DNA of 64,000 bases from Aurantiacibacter spongiae (GTDB lineage Bacteria > Pseudomonadota > Alphaproteobacteria > Sphingomonadales > Sphingomonadaceae): NCBI RefSeq assembly GCF_003815535.1, contig NZ_RPFZ01000001.1:1426001-1490000 (forward strand). The letters are read 5' to 3'. The notes below the pieces were generated by a model, which was not told the DNA's origin, made no database searches, and was given only the letters and a program-made list of their open reading frames with translations. The position numbers and the translations under genes are program-made. Positions 16,446-25,408 of this stretch are shown here, in pieces (positions within the stretch are counted from its first letter, which is position 1; every line of letters begins with the position of its first letter).

Positions 16446-17924
16446 TCAGGGTTCCGGGCCCATGCCGATATCGCCGGGGGTCAGCGCGCCTTCCTCGAAA
16501 GCCCGCCGGGGATCGCCGCGCAATTCCCGCTGCGGCGCCAGCGGCGCGCCGCTGTTGCGCTGGATCGCCGGGGCGCCGGTGGCGCCGGGAGCCGTGACGC
16601 GCCAGATGATGCCGGCCGTATCGTCGCTCACCAGCAGGGCGCCGGTCCTGTCCCATTCCACCCAGGTCGGCCGGCCATGCGTCGTGCCTTCCCCGGTAAG
16701 GAAGCTGCGCAGGACCGGCCTGGGTTTGCCGACCGGATTGCCGCGATCGTCGAATTCCACGAACACCACGTCATAGCCATCCATCGGCTGCCTGTTCCAG
16801 GATCCGTGGCGGGCGATGAAGGCCCCCTGGCCGAAGCCCGCCCCCATCGTGGTTCCCTCTTCGGTGAACACCAATCCGAGTGCGGCGACATGCGCCCCCA
16901 GGGCATATTGCGGCGTGCGGGTATATTCGGTGAGGAACTGCGGCATCGGCGCCTCGACCCGCTCGTCGACCACGTCGTTGTAATAGACCCACGGCCAGCC
17001 GTAATTCACCCCGATCGGGACGTTCGACATGTAATCGGGCACCAGGTCCGAACCGAGTTCATCCCGCTCGTTCACCGTGACCCACAGCTCGCCGGTCCAG
17101 GGGTTGAAGGCCATGCCGTTGGGGTTGCGCATCCCGGCGCCGAAGATACGACTGTTTCCGGTGGCCAGATTGACCTCGTAGATGGCGGCGCGACCCTGTT
17201 CGATTTCCATTCCGCCCTCACCGATATTCGAGGCCGAACCAACCGCGACGTAGAGTTTCGAACCGTCTTCGGAGAGGATGATGTTGCGCATCCAGTGATT
17301 GCCGGCGGGCGGCAGGTCCATCAGCTTCACCGGTTCGCCCGCGACCCGGTTGCTACCCATTTCGTAATCGAATCGAAGCAGGGCGTCGTGATTGGCGATG
17401 TAGAGCTTGCCTTCGTTCCACGCGATGCCCGACGGCGAATGGAGGTTTTCCGTCCGCAAGACATGCCTTTCATCGGCGCGTCCGTCACCATCGGTATCGC
17501 GCAGCAGGATTAGCCGGTCGGGCGAAGGCTCCCCCGCACCGGCGCTGGAAAACAGTATCTTGCCGATGATATTGCGCAGCCAGCCGCCCGCAACCTCGCG
17601 CGGCGGGGCGTTGGTCTCGGTAATCAGGACGTCGCCATTGGGCATGGCGTAGATGACGCGCGGATGGTCGAGCCCTTCGGCAAAGCGATTGACCGCCAGG
17701 CCTTCGGCGGCCTGCGGCTTCTGATCGGCACCCCAGCCGACAGGCTCGGCTATCCCGACCGTCGGAATCCATTGCGGATCGGGCGCAACCAGCGTCGGAT
17801 CGGTCCCGGTCGTCGCCTCGAGCGGCAATTGCGCTTCATCCCCGCGCGATGCCCACCACAGGAACGCGCCGACCAGCACGATCAAGACAACGACGGCAAT
17901 GAAGATTTTCTTGCGGGTGCTCAT
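16446..17924 (-). CDS. PQQ-dependent sugar (sorbosone-type) dehydrogenase family protein
   Basis: A 492-residue protein with one N-terminal membrane segment (IFIAVVVLIVLVGAFLWW, residues about 6-23) and a six-bladed propeller of the soluble glucose/sorbosone dehydrogenase fold. Family segments include LDHPRVIYAMPNGDVLITETN, LHSPSGIAW, GMRNPNGMAFNP and ARHGSWNR. It would oxidise a sugar-type substrate in the periplasm using PQQ; the substrate is unknown and PQQ dependence is a family inference. No PQQ biosynthesis gene is in the window. ATG 17924 places the membrane anchor at the N terminus. Confidence 0.87.
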   Translation of the reverse strand: MSTRKKIFIAVVVLIVLVGAFLWWASRGDEAQLPLEATTGTDPTLVAPDPQWIPTVGIAEPVGWGADQKPQAAEGLAVNRFAEGLDHPRVIYAMPNGDVLITETNAPPREVAGGWLRNIIGKILFSSAGAGEPSPDRLILLRDTDGDGRADERHVLRTENLHSPSGIAWNEGKLYIANHDALLRFDYEMGSNRVAGEPVKLMDLPPAGNHWMRNIILSEDGSKLYVAVGSASNIGEGGMEIEQGRAAIYEVNLATGNSRIFGAGMRNPNGMAFNPWTGELWVTVNERDELGSDLVPDYMSNVPIGVNYGWPWVYYNDVVDERVEAPMPQFLTEYTRTPQYALGAHVAALGLVFTEEGTTMGAGFGQGAFIARHGSWNRQPMDGYDVVFVEFDDRGNPVGKPRPVLRSFLTGEGTTHGRPTWVEWDRTGALLVSDDTAGIIWRVTAPGATGAPAIQRNSGAPLAPQRELRGDPRRAFEEGALTPGDIGMGPEP

Positions 17925-18001
17925 GCCGGAACGATTACCGGCGCTCGCGGCGGACGGCAATTCTTTTGCCAGATCGGGACCGAAGCGGCTAGGCGGGGGG
18001 A

Positions 18002-18484
18002 ATGTTCGATTTCACGCCCGACCCCTCGCTCGCCAAGCCGGATCTCTATCGCGAACTGGTCGGCGCCGCCGATGCGCTGACCGCCGGCGAAAGCGACGCG
18101 GTGGCCAACATGGCGAATGTCGCGGCGCTGCTCGGCGAGTATCTTCCGGACTGCAACTGGGCCGGTTTCTACCGGATGGTGGACGGCGAGCTGGTTCTCG
18201 GCCCCTTCGCCGGCCGCCCCGCCTGCATCCGCATCCCCGCCGGCGTGGGCGTGTGCGGGGCCGCGGCGAAAACGGGTGAGACGCAACTGGTGAAGGACGT
18301 CCATGCCTTTCCCGGCCATATCGCCTGCGACGCGCGCAGCCGGTCGGAACTGGTCGTTCCGATATGCCGCGGGGGAAAGGTGATCGCGGTCATCGACCTC
18401 GACAGCCCGGACCTCGCGCGGTTCGACAGCGACGACCGCGCAGGTATCGAGGCGCTCGGGCGATTGCTGGCGGACAGGATCTGA
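18002..18484 (+). CDS. free methionine-R-sulfoxide reductase (GAF domain)
   Basis: A 160-residue GAF-domain enzyme that reduces free L-methionine-R-sulfoxide with thioredoxin. The family fingerprint NWAGFYRM, the cysteine in IPAGVGVCGAAA and the second in HIACDARSRSELVVPI are present; the third in PACIRIP matches the resolving position. It protects against oxidants in the cytoplasm. It is divergent from the sugar-dehydrogenase-like gene (77 bases between starts). Confidence 0.93.
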   Translation: MFDFTPDPSLAKPDLYRELVGAADALTAGESDAVANMANVAALLGEYLPDCNWAGFYRMVDGELVLGPFAGRPACIRIPAGVGVCGAAAKTGETQLVKDVHAFPGHIACDARSRSELVVPICRGGKVIAVIDLDSPDLARFDSDDRAGIEALGRLLADRI

Positions 18485-18557
18485 CCGGGAAGGCCGCGCT
18501 GACCCGTAACGGGACAGCGGATGCGCAAACCTTGCGGATCGTGCAGGATACGATGGT

Positions 18558-18599
18558 AAAGATCGGCTTAACGGGCGGGGCATCGCCCGGTCGATCTTT
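18558..18599. repeat. two-part hairpin in intergenic region
   Basis: AAAGATCG and CGATCTTT are perfect 8-base outer arms; inside them CGGGCG and CGCCCG are perfect 6-base arms around GGGCAT. The structure lies just before the glycine-zipper gene start (18620). With no T-tract it may be a leader structure or terminator for the gene before it. Confidence 0.5.
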
Positions 18600-18619
18600 C
18601 CAGACAGGACATCCGCCTC

Positions 18620-19528
18620 ATGTCGATCCGCCTCCCCCTCTCGCTGGCCGCTCTCGCGATCGCATCGGCAACTCCGGCGAGGGCGCAGTCTCTGCCTCCG
18701 CTCGAAAGCTACGATACCGGCGGGGGGACTTACGAAGGCCAGTGGAACGGCTCCTGGCGAGACGGAGAAACCTGGGACGGCGTCTGGAGCGGCACGTATA
18801 TCGCGGGGAATGGAGAACGGATTGCGGCGCATTATCGCGGCACCTTTCATGGCGATAGCGCTTTTTACGCAGACGACGGCCAGATCCTGCTGCTCGATGA
18901 TGAGCGTGGCTGGTACGAGGGCGACGCGCGTCATGGGCCGCACCGGGATTATCGCGACCTGCCCGCCTCGCCGGACGGGCGGCTCGGCTACACGCTGGCG
19001 GAGCGCAACGCCTGGCTTGCGGATTGCCGGATGCTGATGAGCGACCATTACGGCGACGGCACATATGCGCGCGATTACTATCGGCGCGGTGGCAACGGGC
19101 CCGCGGTGGGTGCCGTTCTCGGCGCGGTCGCCGGAGGAATTGCAGGCAATCGCATCGCCGACGGATCGCGGGTCGGAGGGACGCTCCTCGGCGCCGGTCT
19201 TGGTGGGCTCGCCGGCGCGGCGATCGGTTCGGCGGTCGACGGGGACGACGACACCTATCGGAATGACTACGCGCGCGAGGATATCTACGCCGCGCGGTAC
19301 TGCGAAACCTACCTGCGCCGGTACGAGATGTCCGGCGCGGGATATGGCTCGATGGCCTACGCCCAGCCCATGATGGTGATGCGGCAACCCGTGCATCGAC
19401 ATGGCCCGGAATGCCGGGAAACCGTGATCGAGGAATATATCGACGAGGATGTGGCGCCCCCGCCCGCCCCTCGGGCGCGGCGCGTCATTCGCCGGGAACC
19501 GCGCGGCAAGACCACGCCGATCCGCTGA
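18620..19528 (+). CDS. secreted glycine-zipper protein
   Basis: A 302-residue protein with a signal peptide ending ATPARA-Q (about residue 22). The mature part starts with repeated W/G/Y segments (YEGQWNGSWRDGETWDGVWSG), then an unstructured region, then a glycine zipper membrane-insertion stretch at about residues 156-208 (GAVLGAVAGGIAGN...LLGAGLGGLAGAAIGSAV). Cysteines occur late. Glycine-zipper proteins of this kind lodge in the outer membrane or periplasm; the exact role is unknown. SD-like AGGAC is 8-12 bases before ATG 18620. Confidence 0.82.
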   Translation: MSIRLPLSLAALAIASATPARAQSLPPLESYDTGGGTYEGQWNGSWRDGETWDGVWSGTYIAGNGERIAAHYRGTFHGDSAFYADDGQILLLDDERGWYEGDARHGPHRDYRDLPASPDGRLGYTLAERNAWLADCRMLMSDHYGDGTYARDYYRRGGNGPAVGAVLGAVAGGIAGNRIADGSRVGGTLLGAGLGGLAGAAIGSAVDGDDDTYRNDYAREDIYAARYCETYLRRYEMSGAGYGSMAYAQPMMVMRQPVHRHGPECRETVIEEYIDEDVAPPPAPRARRVIRREPRGKTTPIR

Positions 19529-19534
19529 CCCGGT

Positions 19535-20497
19535 CTAGATCCCTCCGCCGGTGAGGCGCTGACAGATCAGGTCGAGCTGGTCGAGAGTGCGGAAACGAAC
19601 CGTCACCGCGCCCGAACGCGGATCGGCATCGGTGGCGATCTTTACCGGCAGGCCGAGATATTCCTCGAGGTGGTTCTCCACCGCGGCGATATCGGCATCC
19701 TGGACCGGGTCTCGCGAAGGCCGCGCCTGCCGCCGTCCCGACGCCTCGCCCCCGTTGCGACTGCGCCGGGCGAGCTTCTCGACATCGCGAACCGACAGCT
19801 TCTTCTCGACCGCGCGATCGGCGATCTCGTCCGCATCATCGAGACCGATCAGGGCCCGCGCGTGGCCCATCGTCAGCCGCCCCGCCTGGAGGTGATCGAG
19901 CACCGGTTCAGGGAGCGCAAGCAGACGCTGAAGATTGGCGACGTGACTGCGCGATTTCTCGACCATTTCGGCGATTTCGGCCTGTGTCATACCCTGGTCT
20001 TCGGACAGCCGCTGATAGGCGCGCGCCTCCTCCACCGGGTTGAGATCCTCGCGCTGAATGTTCTCGATCAGCGCCAGCGCCATGACATCCGGCTCGTCGA
20101 GATCACGAACTAATGCAGGAATTTCATGCAGTTGGGCTTTTTGCGACGCGCGCCAGCGGCGTTCGCCCGCCACCAGTTGATAACGCCCCGAGGGGAGCGG
20201 GCGAACGATCACCGGCTGGATCACCCCGCGCGCGGCGATGGACGCAGCGAGCTCGTCCAGTGCTTCCTGATCGAAGTGACGGCGAGGCTGATCGGGATGG
20301 GGTTCGATTTTCGCGACGGCGATCATGGTCAGACCCTCACCCTTCTCCCGGCCCCGCTCTCTAGCCTCGCCGTCACGGGCGCTTGCGAGCGGTTCCTCGC
20401 GACGGGCGTCGCCCATCAGCGCACCCAGTCCCTTGCCCAGCTTGCGCCGCGTCGCGGCCGGGCGAACGGTGGTTTCGGACGTCTTTTCGTCGCTCAT
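19535..20497 (-). CDS. parB: chromosome partitioning protein ParB
   Basis: A 320-residue CTP-dependent DNA clamp that loads at parS and spreads to condense the origin region. Visible order: basic N-terminal RRKLGKGLGALM (ParA-contact), the ParB/Srx catalytic box PHPDQPRRHFD and GERRWRASQ, ENIQREDLNPVEEA, then the helix-turn-helix parS reader (TQAEIAEMVEKSRSHVANLQRLL) and a C-terminal dimer domain. ATG 20497 overlaps the parA stop by ATGA. It is the last gene of the mnmE-mnmG-rsmG-parA-parB series, and three parS sites lie just upstream. Confidence 0.96.
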   Translation of the reverse strand: MSDEKTSETTVRPAATRRKLGKGLGALMGDARREEPLASARDGEARERGREKGEGLTMIAVAKIEPHPDQPRRHFDQEALDELAASIAARGVIQPVIVRPLPSGRYQLVAGERRWRASQKAQLHEIPALVRDLDEPDVMALALIENIQREDLNPVEEARAYQRLSEDQGMTQAEIAEMVEKSRSHVANLQRLLALPEPVLDHLQAGRLTMGHARALIGLDDADEIADRAVEKKLSVRDVEKLARRSRNGGEASGRRQARPSRDPVQDADIAAVENHLEEYLGLPVKIATDADPRSGAVTVRFRTLDQLDLICQRLTGGGI

Positions 20498-21270
20498 GCG
20501 GCTTTCCTTCGTTCGGGGAGGCGGCCAATCAGTTCCCGGGCGAGCGCCATGTAGGCGCGGCTGCCGGCACAGGAATGATCGTAGACAAGCGCCGGCAGGC
20601 CGTGGCTGGGCGCCTCGGACAGGCGCACGTTGCGAGGTATGACCGATTCGAACACGAGATCGCCCAGACACTCCCGCACGTCGTCCGCCACCTGATCGGT
20701 CAGGCGATTGCGCCGATCGAACATGGTCAGGGCAATACCGATGATCCCCAGATCGGGGTTGAAGCGCTGTTGCACCTGTTCGACCGTGTGCAGCAACTGG
20801 CTCAATCCCTCGAGCGCGAAGAATTCGCACTGCAGAGGCACGAGAAGCGTATCGGCCGCGCACAGCGCGTTCAGCGTCAGCAGGCCGAGCGATGGGGGGC
20901 AATCGATGAAACAGACATCGTGGCCGGCATGGTCGGCCAGAACCTTTTTCAGGCGCTGCGTGCGTTCGTCGACGTTCACAAGTTCGATTTCCGCGCCGCT
21001 CAGATCAACGGTCGCCGGTATGAGGTCCAACCCGGGAATTGCCGAACGGATCGTACAATCCTCGATCGGGGCGTCATCGACAAGCAGGTCGTAGCTCGAC
21101 ACGTCGCGCTCGCTCGCGGCGACGCCCACGCCGGTCGATGCGTTTCCCTGCGGATCGAGATCGATCAGCAGAGTCCGCCAGCCGCTCGCCGCCATGGCTG
21201 TCGCCGTATTGATCGCCGAGGTGGTCTTTCCGACACCGCCCTTCTGGTTGGCTATCGCTATGACGATCAT
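20494..21270 (-). CDS. parA: chromosome partitioning ATPase ParA
   Basis: A 258-residue deviant-Walker ATPase that forms a nucleoid gradient to move ParB-origin complexes. Walker A' is NQKGGVGKTT (residues 8-17) with the signature lysine, A2 is LIDLDPQGNAS, and the Walker B region is CFIDCPPSLGLLTLNAL. The start ATG 21270 puts the deviant Walker box at the usual position. ATGA overlaps occur with both rsmG upstream and parB downstream. Confidence 0.96.
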   Translation of the reverse strand: MIVIAIANQKGGVGKTTSAINTATAMAASGWRTLLIDLDPQGNASTGVGVAASERDVSSYDLLVDDAPIEDCTIRSAIPGLDLIPATVDLSGAEIELVNVDERTQRLKKVLADHAGHDVCFIDCPPSLGLLTLNALCAADTLLVPLQCEFFALEGLSQLLHTVEQVQQRFNPDLGIIGIALTMFDRRNRLTDQVADDVRECLGDLVFESVIPRNVRLSEAPSHGLPALVYDHSCAGSRAYMALARELIGRLPERRKAA

Positions 21271-21893
21271 TTCAGGATCGGCCTCCCTTCCCCCACGAGA
21301 ATCTTTGCCGTATCGCTCGTCACGGATTGTTCCACGTGAAACATGCTGCGGACTGCAGGCGATTGCTCCGACAACTCCTGCGCCCCCGACTGCCCCTTCG
21401 GCAAGACCCAAACCGTCGAGTGTGTGGAAAATCGCTCACCCAGGCTAAGAAGTTTTCCCAAAGGAGCGAACGCCCGCGCACTTATTATCTGGACGGGGAC
21501 GGGTTCCATGGTTTCCACCCTTCCAGCAATTACCGTGCAGCAGGCCAGGCCGAGATCCCGTGCCATGCTCCGCAACCACTCGACACGCTTTCGCCGTGCC
21601 TCGACAAGGAAGAGTTCGAGGGATGGCTGCGCGGCGGCAATGACGAGACCAGGCAGACCAGCGCCACTGCCGAGATCGAGCCAGAGCCCTGTTTCACGTG
21701 GAACATGATCGAGAAGCTGGAGACTGTCCGCAATATGCCGTGTCCAGACCTCGTCCAGCGATGGTTTCGACACGAGGTTCTGTTTGCTACTTTCCCTAGC
21801 GAGGCGTCGGACAAAGGTTTCGAGGCGCTCCATTCCGCCCGGGTCGCACCGCTCACGACAGAAATCACGGGCTTCGTCCTCATCTCGGATCAT
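21267..21893 (-). CDS. rsmG: 16S rRNA (guanine-527-N7) methyltransferase
   Basis: A 208-residue SAM-dependent enzyme that methylates G527 of 16S rRNA. Motif [17 protein letters not shown] is at about residue 70, followed by [13 protein letters not shown] and [12 protein letters not shown]. It lies between mnmG and parA, the classical arrangement, with ATGA overlaps at both ends. Two of the parS sites fall inside its coding sequence, spelling FHVEQ near the C terminus and HVPRET near residue 63. Confidence 0.95.
   Translation of the reverse strand: MIRDEDEARDFCRERCDPGGMERLETFVRRLARESSKQNLVSKPSLDEVWTRHIADSLQLLDHVPRETGLWLDLGSGAGLPGLVIAAAQPSLELFLVEARRKRVEWLRSMARDLGLACCTVIAGRVETMEPVPVQIISARAFAPLGKLLSLGERFSTHSTVWVLPKGQSGAQELSEQSPAVRSMFHVEQSVTSDTAKILVGEGRPILK
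21328..21343. promoter_or_regulatory. parS: parS site 1 (inside rsmG)
   Basis: TGTTCCACGTGAAACA matches the bacterial parS consensus (TGTTNCACGTGAAACA) at every fixed position. It codes for part of SMFHVEQ in rsmG. ParB loading site; 58 bases before the parA start. Confidence 0.92.
21690..21705. promoter_or_regulatory. parS: parS site 2 (inside rsmG)
   Basis: TGTTTCACGTGGAACA is the reverse complement of sites 1 and 3. In rsmG it encodes part of DHVPRETG. A second ParB loading site 362 bases from site 1. Confidence 0.92.
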
Positions 21894-23737
21894 GCCGCCA
21901 GGCCACGCCTTGCAAAGACGAGTACCGCAGCGAGCGCCGCTGGAGTTACCCCCCGTACGCGCCCCGCGGCCGCCAGATCAGCCGGTCGCGCGACCGAAAG
22001 TCTCTCGATCATTTCCGTCGAGAGGCCCGGAACCGCGGCAAAATCGAACGACGAGCCCAGCGAAACGGCGGAGCTGTTGCGCAGGTCGCGTATCTCAGCA
22101 TCCTGCCGAGCCAGATACGGTGCATACCGGATATCTTCCTCGAGCTCTGCGGCGAGTTCGCTATCCGGATCGAGGTCATCACCCAGCCATGGAGCGAGAC
22201 TGGACATCGAAAGATCCGGCAATGCCAACCATTCCTTAAGAGATCTTACCCCTGCGTCGCAACGAACCGGCAGATCGTGGTCGAGCAAGTCGGAAGCGGC
22301 AACCGGCCGGGCGAGATCCTCCTGCCATCGGTCCCGAAGCGCTTCCCGAGAGCTGAACCAGTCCGCTCTCTCCTGATCCACGCAACCCATTTCCAGCGCC
22401 AGCGGTGTCAGGCGAGTGCTGGCATTGTTGGCTCGCAGTCGCAGACGATATTCGGCGCGCGAGGTGAGCATTCGGTAGGGTTCGCTCACGCCATGAAGCG
22501 TGAGGTCATCCATCATCACACCGATATAACTGTTGGCGCGATCCAGCGCCGGACCATCCCGGCGGAGCAGGCTGGAGGCAGCTGACAACCCGGCGACCAG
22601 GCCCTGCGCGGCGGCCTCTTCATACCCCGTCGTCCCGTTGATCTGTCCCGCGCAGTACAGGCCAGGTAGCGCTTCGACCTGCAGATCCTTGCACAGCGCA
22701 CGGGGATCGATGTGGTCATATTCTACGGCATAACCGGGGACGATCATCTCGACGCGGTCGAGGCCGTCCATCTCCCGCAACAGGGCCAGTTGCACGTCCA
22801 CCGGCAGCGACGTGCTGATACCGTTCGGGTAGACGAGATGCGTGTCCAGGCCCTCGGGTTCGAGGAAGACCTGGTGGCCGTCCCGGTCCGGGAAACGATG
22901 TATCTTGTCCTCGATACTCGGGCAGTAGCGAGGGCCGGCCGCGTCGATCGCGCCGGAAAACAAGGGCGACCGATCGAGGTTCGCGGCGATGATGTCGTGC
23001 GACCGCTGGTTCGTCCGTGTAATTGCGCAGAACACTTGTGGATTGCGACGACGTTGCGTGAGCGGCGACATCGTCCATTGGTCTTCGTCCGATGGCTGCT
23101 CCGGCAACTTCCCCCAGGCGATCGAACGCCCATCGAGGCGCGGCGGGGTGCCTGTCTTGAGGCGCGCCATCGGCAGCCTTTCGGACCTTAGCTGCTGCGC
23201 CATTCGCGTCGCCGCCCTCTCTTCGATCCGACCGCCGGCGAAGCGTTCCTCTCCCCGGAACAGCCGTCCGCCGAGAAATGTGCCGGTGCAAAGAATGACG
23301 GCGCCCGCTTTCAATTCGCTACCGTCTTCCAACCGAATTCCGTTTACGCGCCCCTTCTCGATGAGAAGTTCGACGGCTTCTCCCTCGATAATCGCCAGAT
23401 TGCGATGGGACAGGCCATCCTGGATGGCCTTGCGGAACAGCCTCCGGTCCGCCTGGATCCGCGGTCCGTGTACCGCGCTTCCCTTCGAGCGGTTGAGCAT
23501 TCGGTAATGGATGGCGGCGGCGTCGGCAGCGCGTCCGATCAGTCCGTCGAAGGCATCGACTTCGCGAACCAAATGACCCTTACCCAACCCGCCGATAGCC
23601 GGGTTGCAACTCATCGCCCCCACGGTCCGGCGATCGAATGTTACGAGCGCGGTTGTCGCCCCCATTCGAGCAGCCGCGTCCGCCGCTTCGCAACCCGCAT
23701 GGCCTCCGCCAACAACAACGATATCGAAGTCCGTCAT
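21890..23737 (-). CDS. mnmG: tRNA uridine-5-carboxymethylaminomethyl modification enzyme MnmG
   Basis: A 615-residue FAD protein that, with MnmE, installs (c)mnm5 at wobble U34 using methylene-THF. The FAD-binding loop [13 protein letters not shown] opens the protein, then [21 protein letters not shown] (with the catalytic cysteine), a GTFLGG motif, PPRLDG and YCPSIEDKI, and a helical C-terminal domain that docks MnmE. It lies 57 bases after mnmE and overlaps rsmG by 4 bases. Confidence 0.96.
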   Translation of the reverse strand: MTDFDIVVVGGGHAGCEAADAAARMGATTALVTFDRRTVGAMSCNPAIGGLGKGHLVREVDAFDGLIGRAADAAAIHYRMLNRSKGSAVHGPRIQADRRLFRKAIQDGLSHRNLAIIEGEAVELLIEKGRVNGIRLEDGSELKAGAVILCTGTFLGGRLFRGEERFAGGRIEERAATRMAQQLRSERLPMARLKTGTPPRLDGRSIAWGKLPEQPSDEDQWTMSPLTQRRRNPQVFCAITRTNQRSHDIIAANLDRSPLFSGAIDAAGPRYCPSIEDKIHRFPDRDGHQVFLEPEGLDTHLVYPNGISTSLPVDVQLALLREMDGLDRVEMIVPGYAVEYDHIDPRALCKDLQVEALPGLYCAGQINGTTGYEEAAAQGLVAGLSAASSLLRRDGPALDRANSYIGVMMDDLTLHGVSEPYRMLTSRAEYRLRLRANNASTRLTPLALEMGCVDQERADWFSSREALRDRWQEDLARPVAASDLLDHDLPVRCDAGVRSLKEWLALPDLSMSSLAPWLGDDLDPDSELAAELEEDIRYAPYLARQDAEIRDLRNSSAVSLGSSFDFAAVPGLSTEMIERLSVARPADLAAAGRVRGVTPAALAAVLVFARRGLAA

Positions 23738-23778
23738 CGCGGTTATCTAGGCGCCTCAGACGTGTTGGTCAAAACCAG

Positions 23779-23794
23779 TGTTCCACGTGAAACA
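23779..23794. promoter_or_regulatory. parS: parS site 3 (between mnmE and mnmG)
   Basis: TGTTCCACGTGAAACA, identical to site 1, occupies the 57-base gap between the mnmE stop (23795) and mnmG start (23737), directly adjoining the mnmE stop. It is in intergenic DNA, unlike the other two. Confidence 0.92.
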
Positions 23795-25069
23795 TCATTT
23801 GCCGATACAGAAGCGACCGAAAATGGTGTCGAGTACGTCCTCGGTCGACGTTCGGCCTATCAGCCCGTCGAAAGCAATTCGTGCTTCGCGCAGGGATTCC
23901 GCGACGAGCAGCAGGTCGTCCATGCCGATGGCGCCTGCGAGAGCAGAGTGGGCTTCGTTCAAACGCTGTTCCTGCCGGCGGTTGATCGCCATGGCCCCGG
24001 GGTTAGGCATCGCGTTTTGCGCCGTTTCCATTATCGCTCGCCGCAGGTCGTTCATACCGTCGCCGGTCCGCGCCGAAACTCGGCTATCCGGACGCTTTTT
24101 CGGCGTCCGACCCGGATCGTCGCTTCGCGCGTCGACCTCCCACGCACCCAACGGCCCTTCCCCCTCGGGCCCGAGCCAGAGGACGAGGTCGGCGCGTTCC
24201 ATTTCCTCGCGAGCGCGGACGATCCCGATATTCTCGATCTCGTCCGTGCCCGATGTCCTCAGGCCCGCCATGTCGACGAAGGTCATCGGTATTCCGCGCA
24301 TCGCAACGCTACGCACGAGAACGTCGCGCGTAGTCCCGGCGATGTCGGATGTAATCGCCGCCTCACTTTCCAGCAGTGCGTTGAAAAGAGTGGATTTTCC
24401 AACATTCGGCGGACCAGCGAGCGCGATCCGGTATCCTTCCCGGAGCAGCTCGGCACGCGGCTGATCCAGGACGTTGCGGATATCGTCCAGTAACGCCTGG
24501 ACGGACCTCTTGAATTCATCCGGCAGATGCCTGACCTCGTCTTCTTCGTCGAAGTCCAGCGCGGCCTCGACCTGTGCGGACAGCTGGAGCAGGCGACGGC
24601 GCCAGTCCTCCACCTCTCGCGTCAGGGCACCGCCGGCCATGGCGAGCGCCGAACGGCGTTGCAGTTCCGTTTCGGCGGACAGGAGATCGGCCAGACCCTC
24701 CGCCTCGGCGAGATCGAGTTGCCCGTTCGCGAAGGCTCGCCGAGTGAACTCGCCAGCTTCCGCGCGGCGGCAATTGGGCACCTTTGCCAGAGCGCTTTCG
24801 ATGGCCGCGATCACCGCTCGACCCCCGTGGCAATGGAATTCCGCCACGTCCTCTCCCGTTACCGAGTGGGGACCGGGAAAGAGGATCACCAATCCCGTGT
24901 CGAGAGGGTTCCCGTGCGCGTCCTTGAATTTCGTGAGGGTCGCCATCCGGGGTTCGGGCCGGTGCCCGGCCACCGCATCGACCGCACGGAAGGCATCCGG
25001 CCCGGTGATGCGGATGACCGCGATCCCCGCCGGAGGAGAACCGCTGGACAGCGCGAATATCGTAGTCAC
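23795..25069 (-). CDS. mnmE: tRNA modification GTPase MnmE
   Basis: A 424-residue GTPase partner of MnmG in wobble-uridine modification. N-terminal THF-binding domain (GIAVIRITGPDAF, FPGPHSVTGEDVAEFHCHGG), helical domain, and inserted G domain with G1 GPPNVGKSTL (about residue 219), G2 TTRD and G3 DMAGL. The G4 motif NKxD is not recognisable: the stretch reads EVDARSDDPGR. The C-terminal FCIGK with the catalytic cysteine is intact. It heads the cluster leading to parAB. Confidence 0.94.
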   Translation of the reverse strand: MTTIFALSSGSPPAGIAVIRITGPDAFRAVDAVAGHRPEPRMATLTKFKDAHGNPLDTGLVILFPGPHSVTGEDVAEFHCHGGRAVIAAIESALAKVPNCRRAEAGEFTRRAFANGQLDLAEAEGLADLLSAETELQRRSALAMAGGALTREVEDWRRRLLQLSAQVEAALDFDEEDEVRHLPDEFKRSVQALLDDIRNVLDQPRAELLREGYRIALAGPPNVGKSTLFNALLESEAAITSDIAGTTRDVLVRSVAMRGIPMTFVDMAGLRTSGTDEIENIGIVRAREEMERADLVLWLGPEGEGPLGAWEVDARSDDPGRTPKKRPDSRVSARTGDGMNDLRRAIMETAQNAMPNPGAMAINRRQEQRLNEAHSALAGAIGMDDLLLVAESLREARIAFDGLIGRTSTEDVLDTIFGRFCIGK

Positions 25070-25082
25070 CGGAAAACCGAAA

Positions 25083-25346
25083 TCAGGCGATGTCGTCCCC
25101 TTCGGCCGGCGGCGGCGCCCCTTTCCCGCTGGCCCCTTCGACGAAACTCTGAAAGATCTTCAGTCCCACCTGACCCATGGGGGCGAGTTGTTTTGCATAT
25201 TGCTCCAGTTGTTCCGTACTGGATACGCCCTTCATCGCAGCCGCAATGGAATCGACGTAAACGGCATTCGCCTTCTCCACGTCCGGCAATCCCATGAAGC
25301 GCCGCGCCTCTTCGGGCGAACAATCGATCTCGATATGCATCTTCAT
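25083..25346 (-). CDS. DUF6489 family protein
   Basis: An 87-residue small protein, MKMHIEIDCSPEEARRFMGLPDV at the start, a helical middle ending in FQSFVEGA, and a disordered acidic tail. The family is common in alphaproteobacteria near polyester or fatty-acid genes, with no assigned role; that context is recalled, not shown here. ATG 25346 has AAAGGTG upstream. It shares a 62-base divergent gap with the hydrolase gene. Confidence 0.75.
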   Translation of the reverse strand: MKMHIEIDCSPEEARRFMGLPDVEKANAVYVDSIAAAMKGVSSTEQLEQYAKQLAPMGQVGLKIFQSFVEGASGKGAPPPAEGDDIA

Positions 25347-25408
25347 GCGGAACACCTTTCCATCGTCTTTCGTAGAACGGGCAGACCCCGTCCTGGAGAG
25401 AGCAGTAT

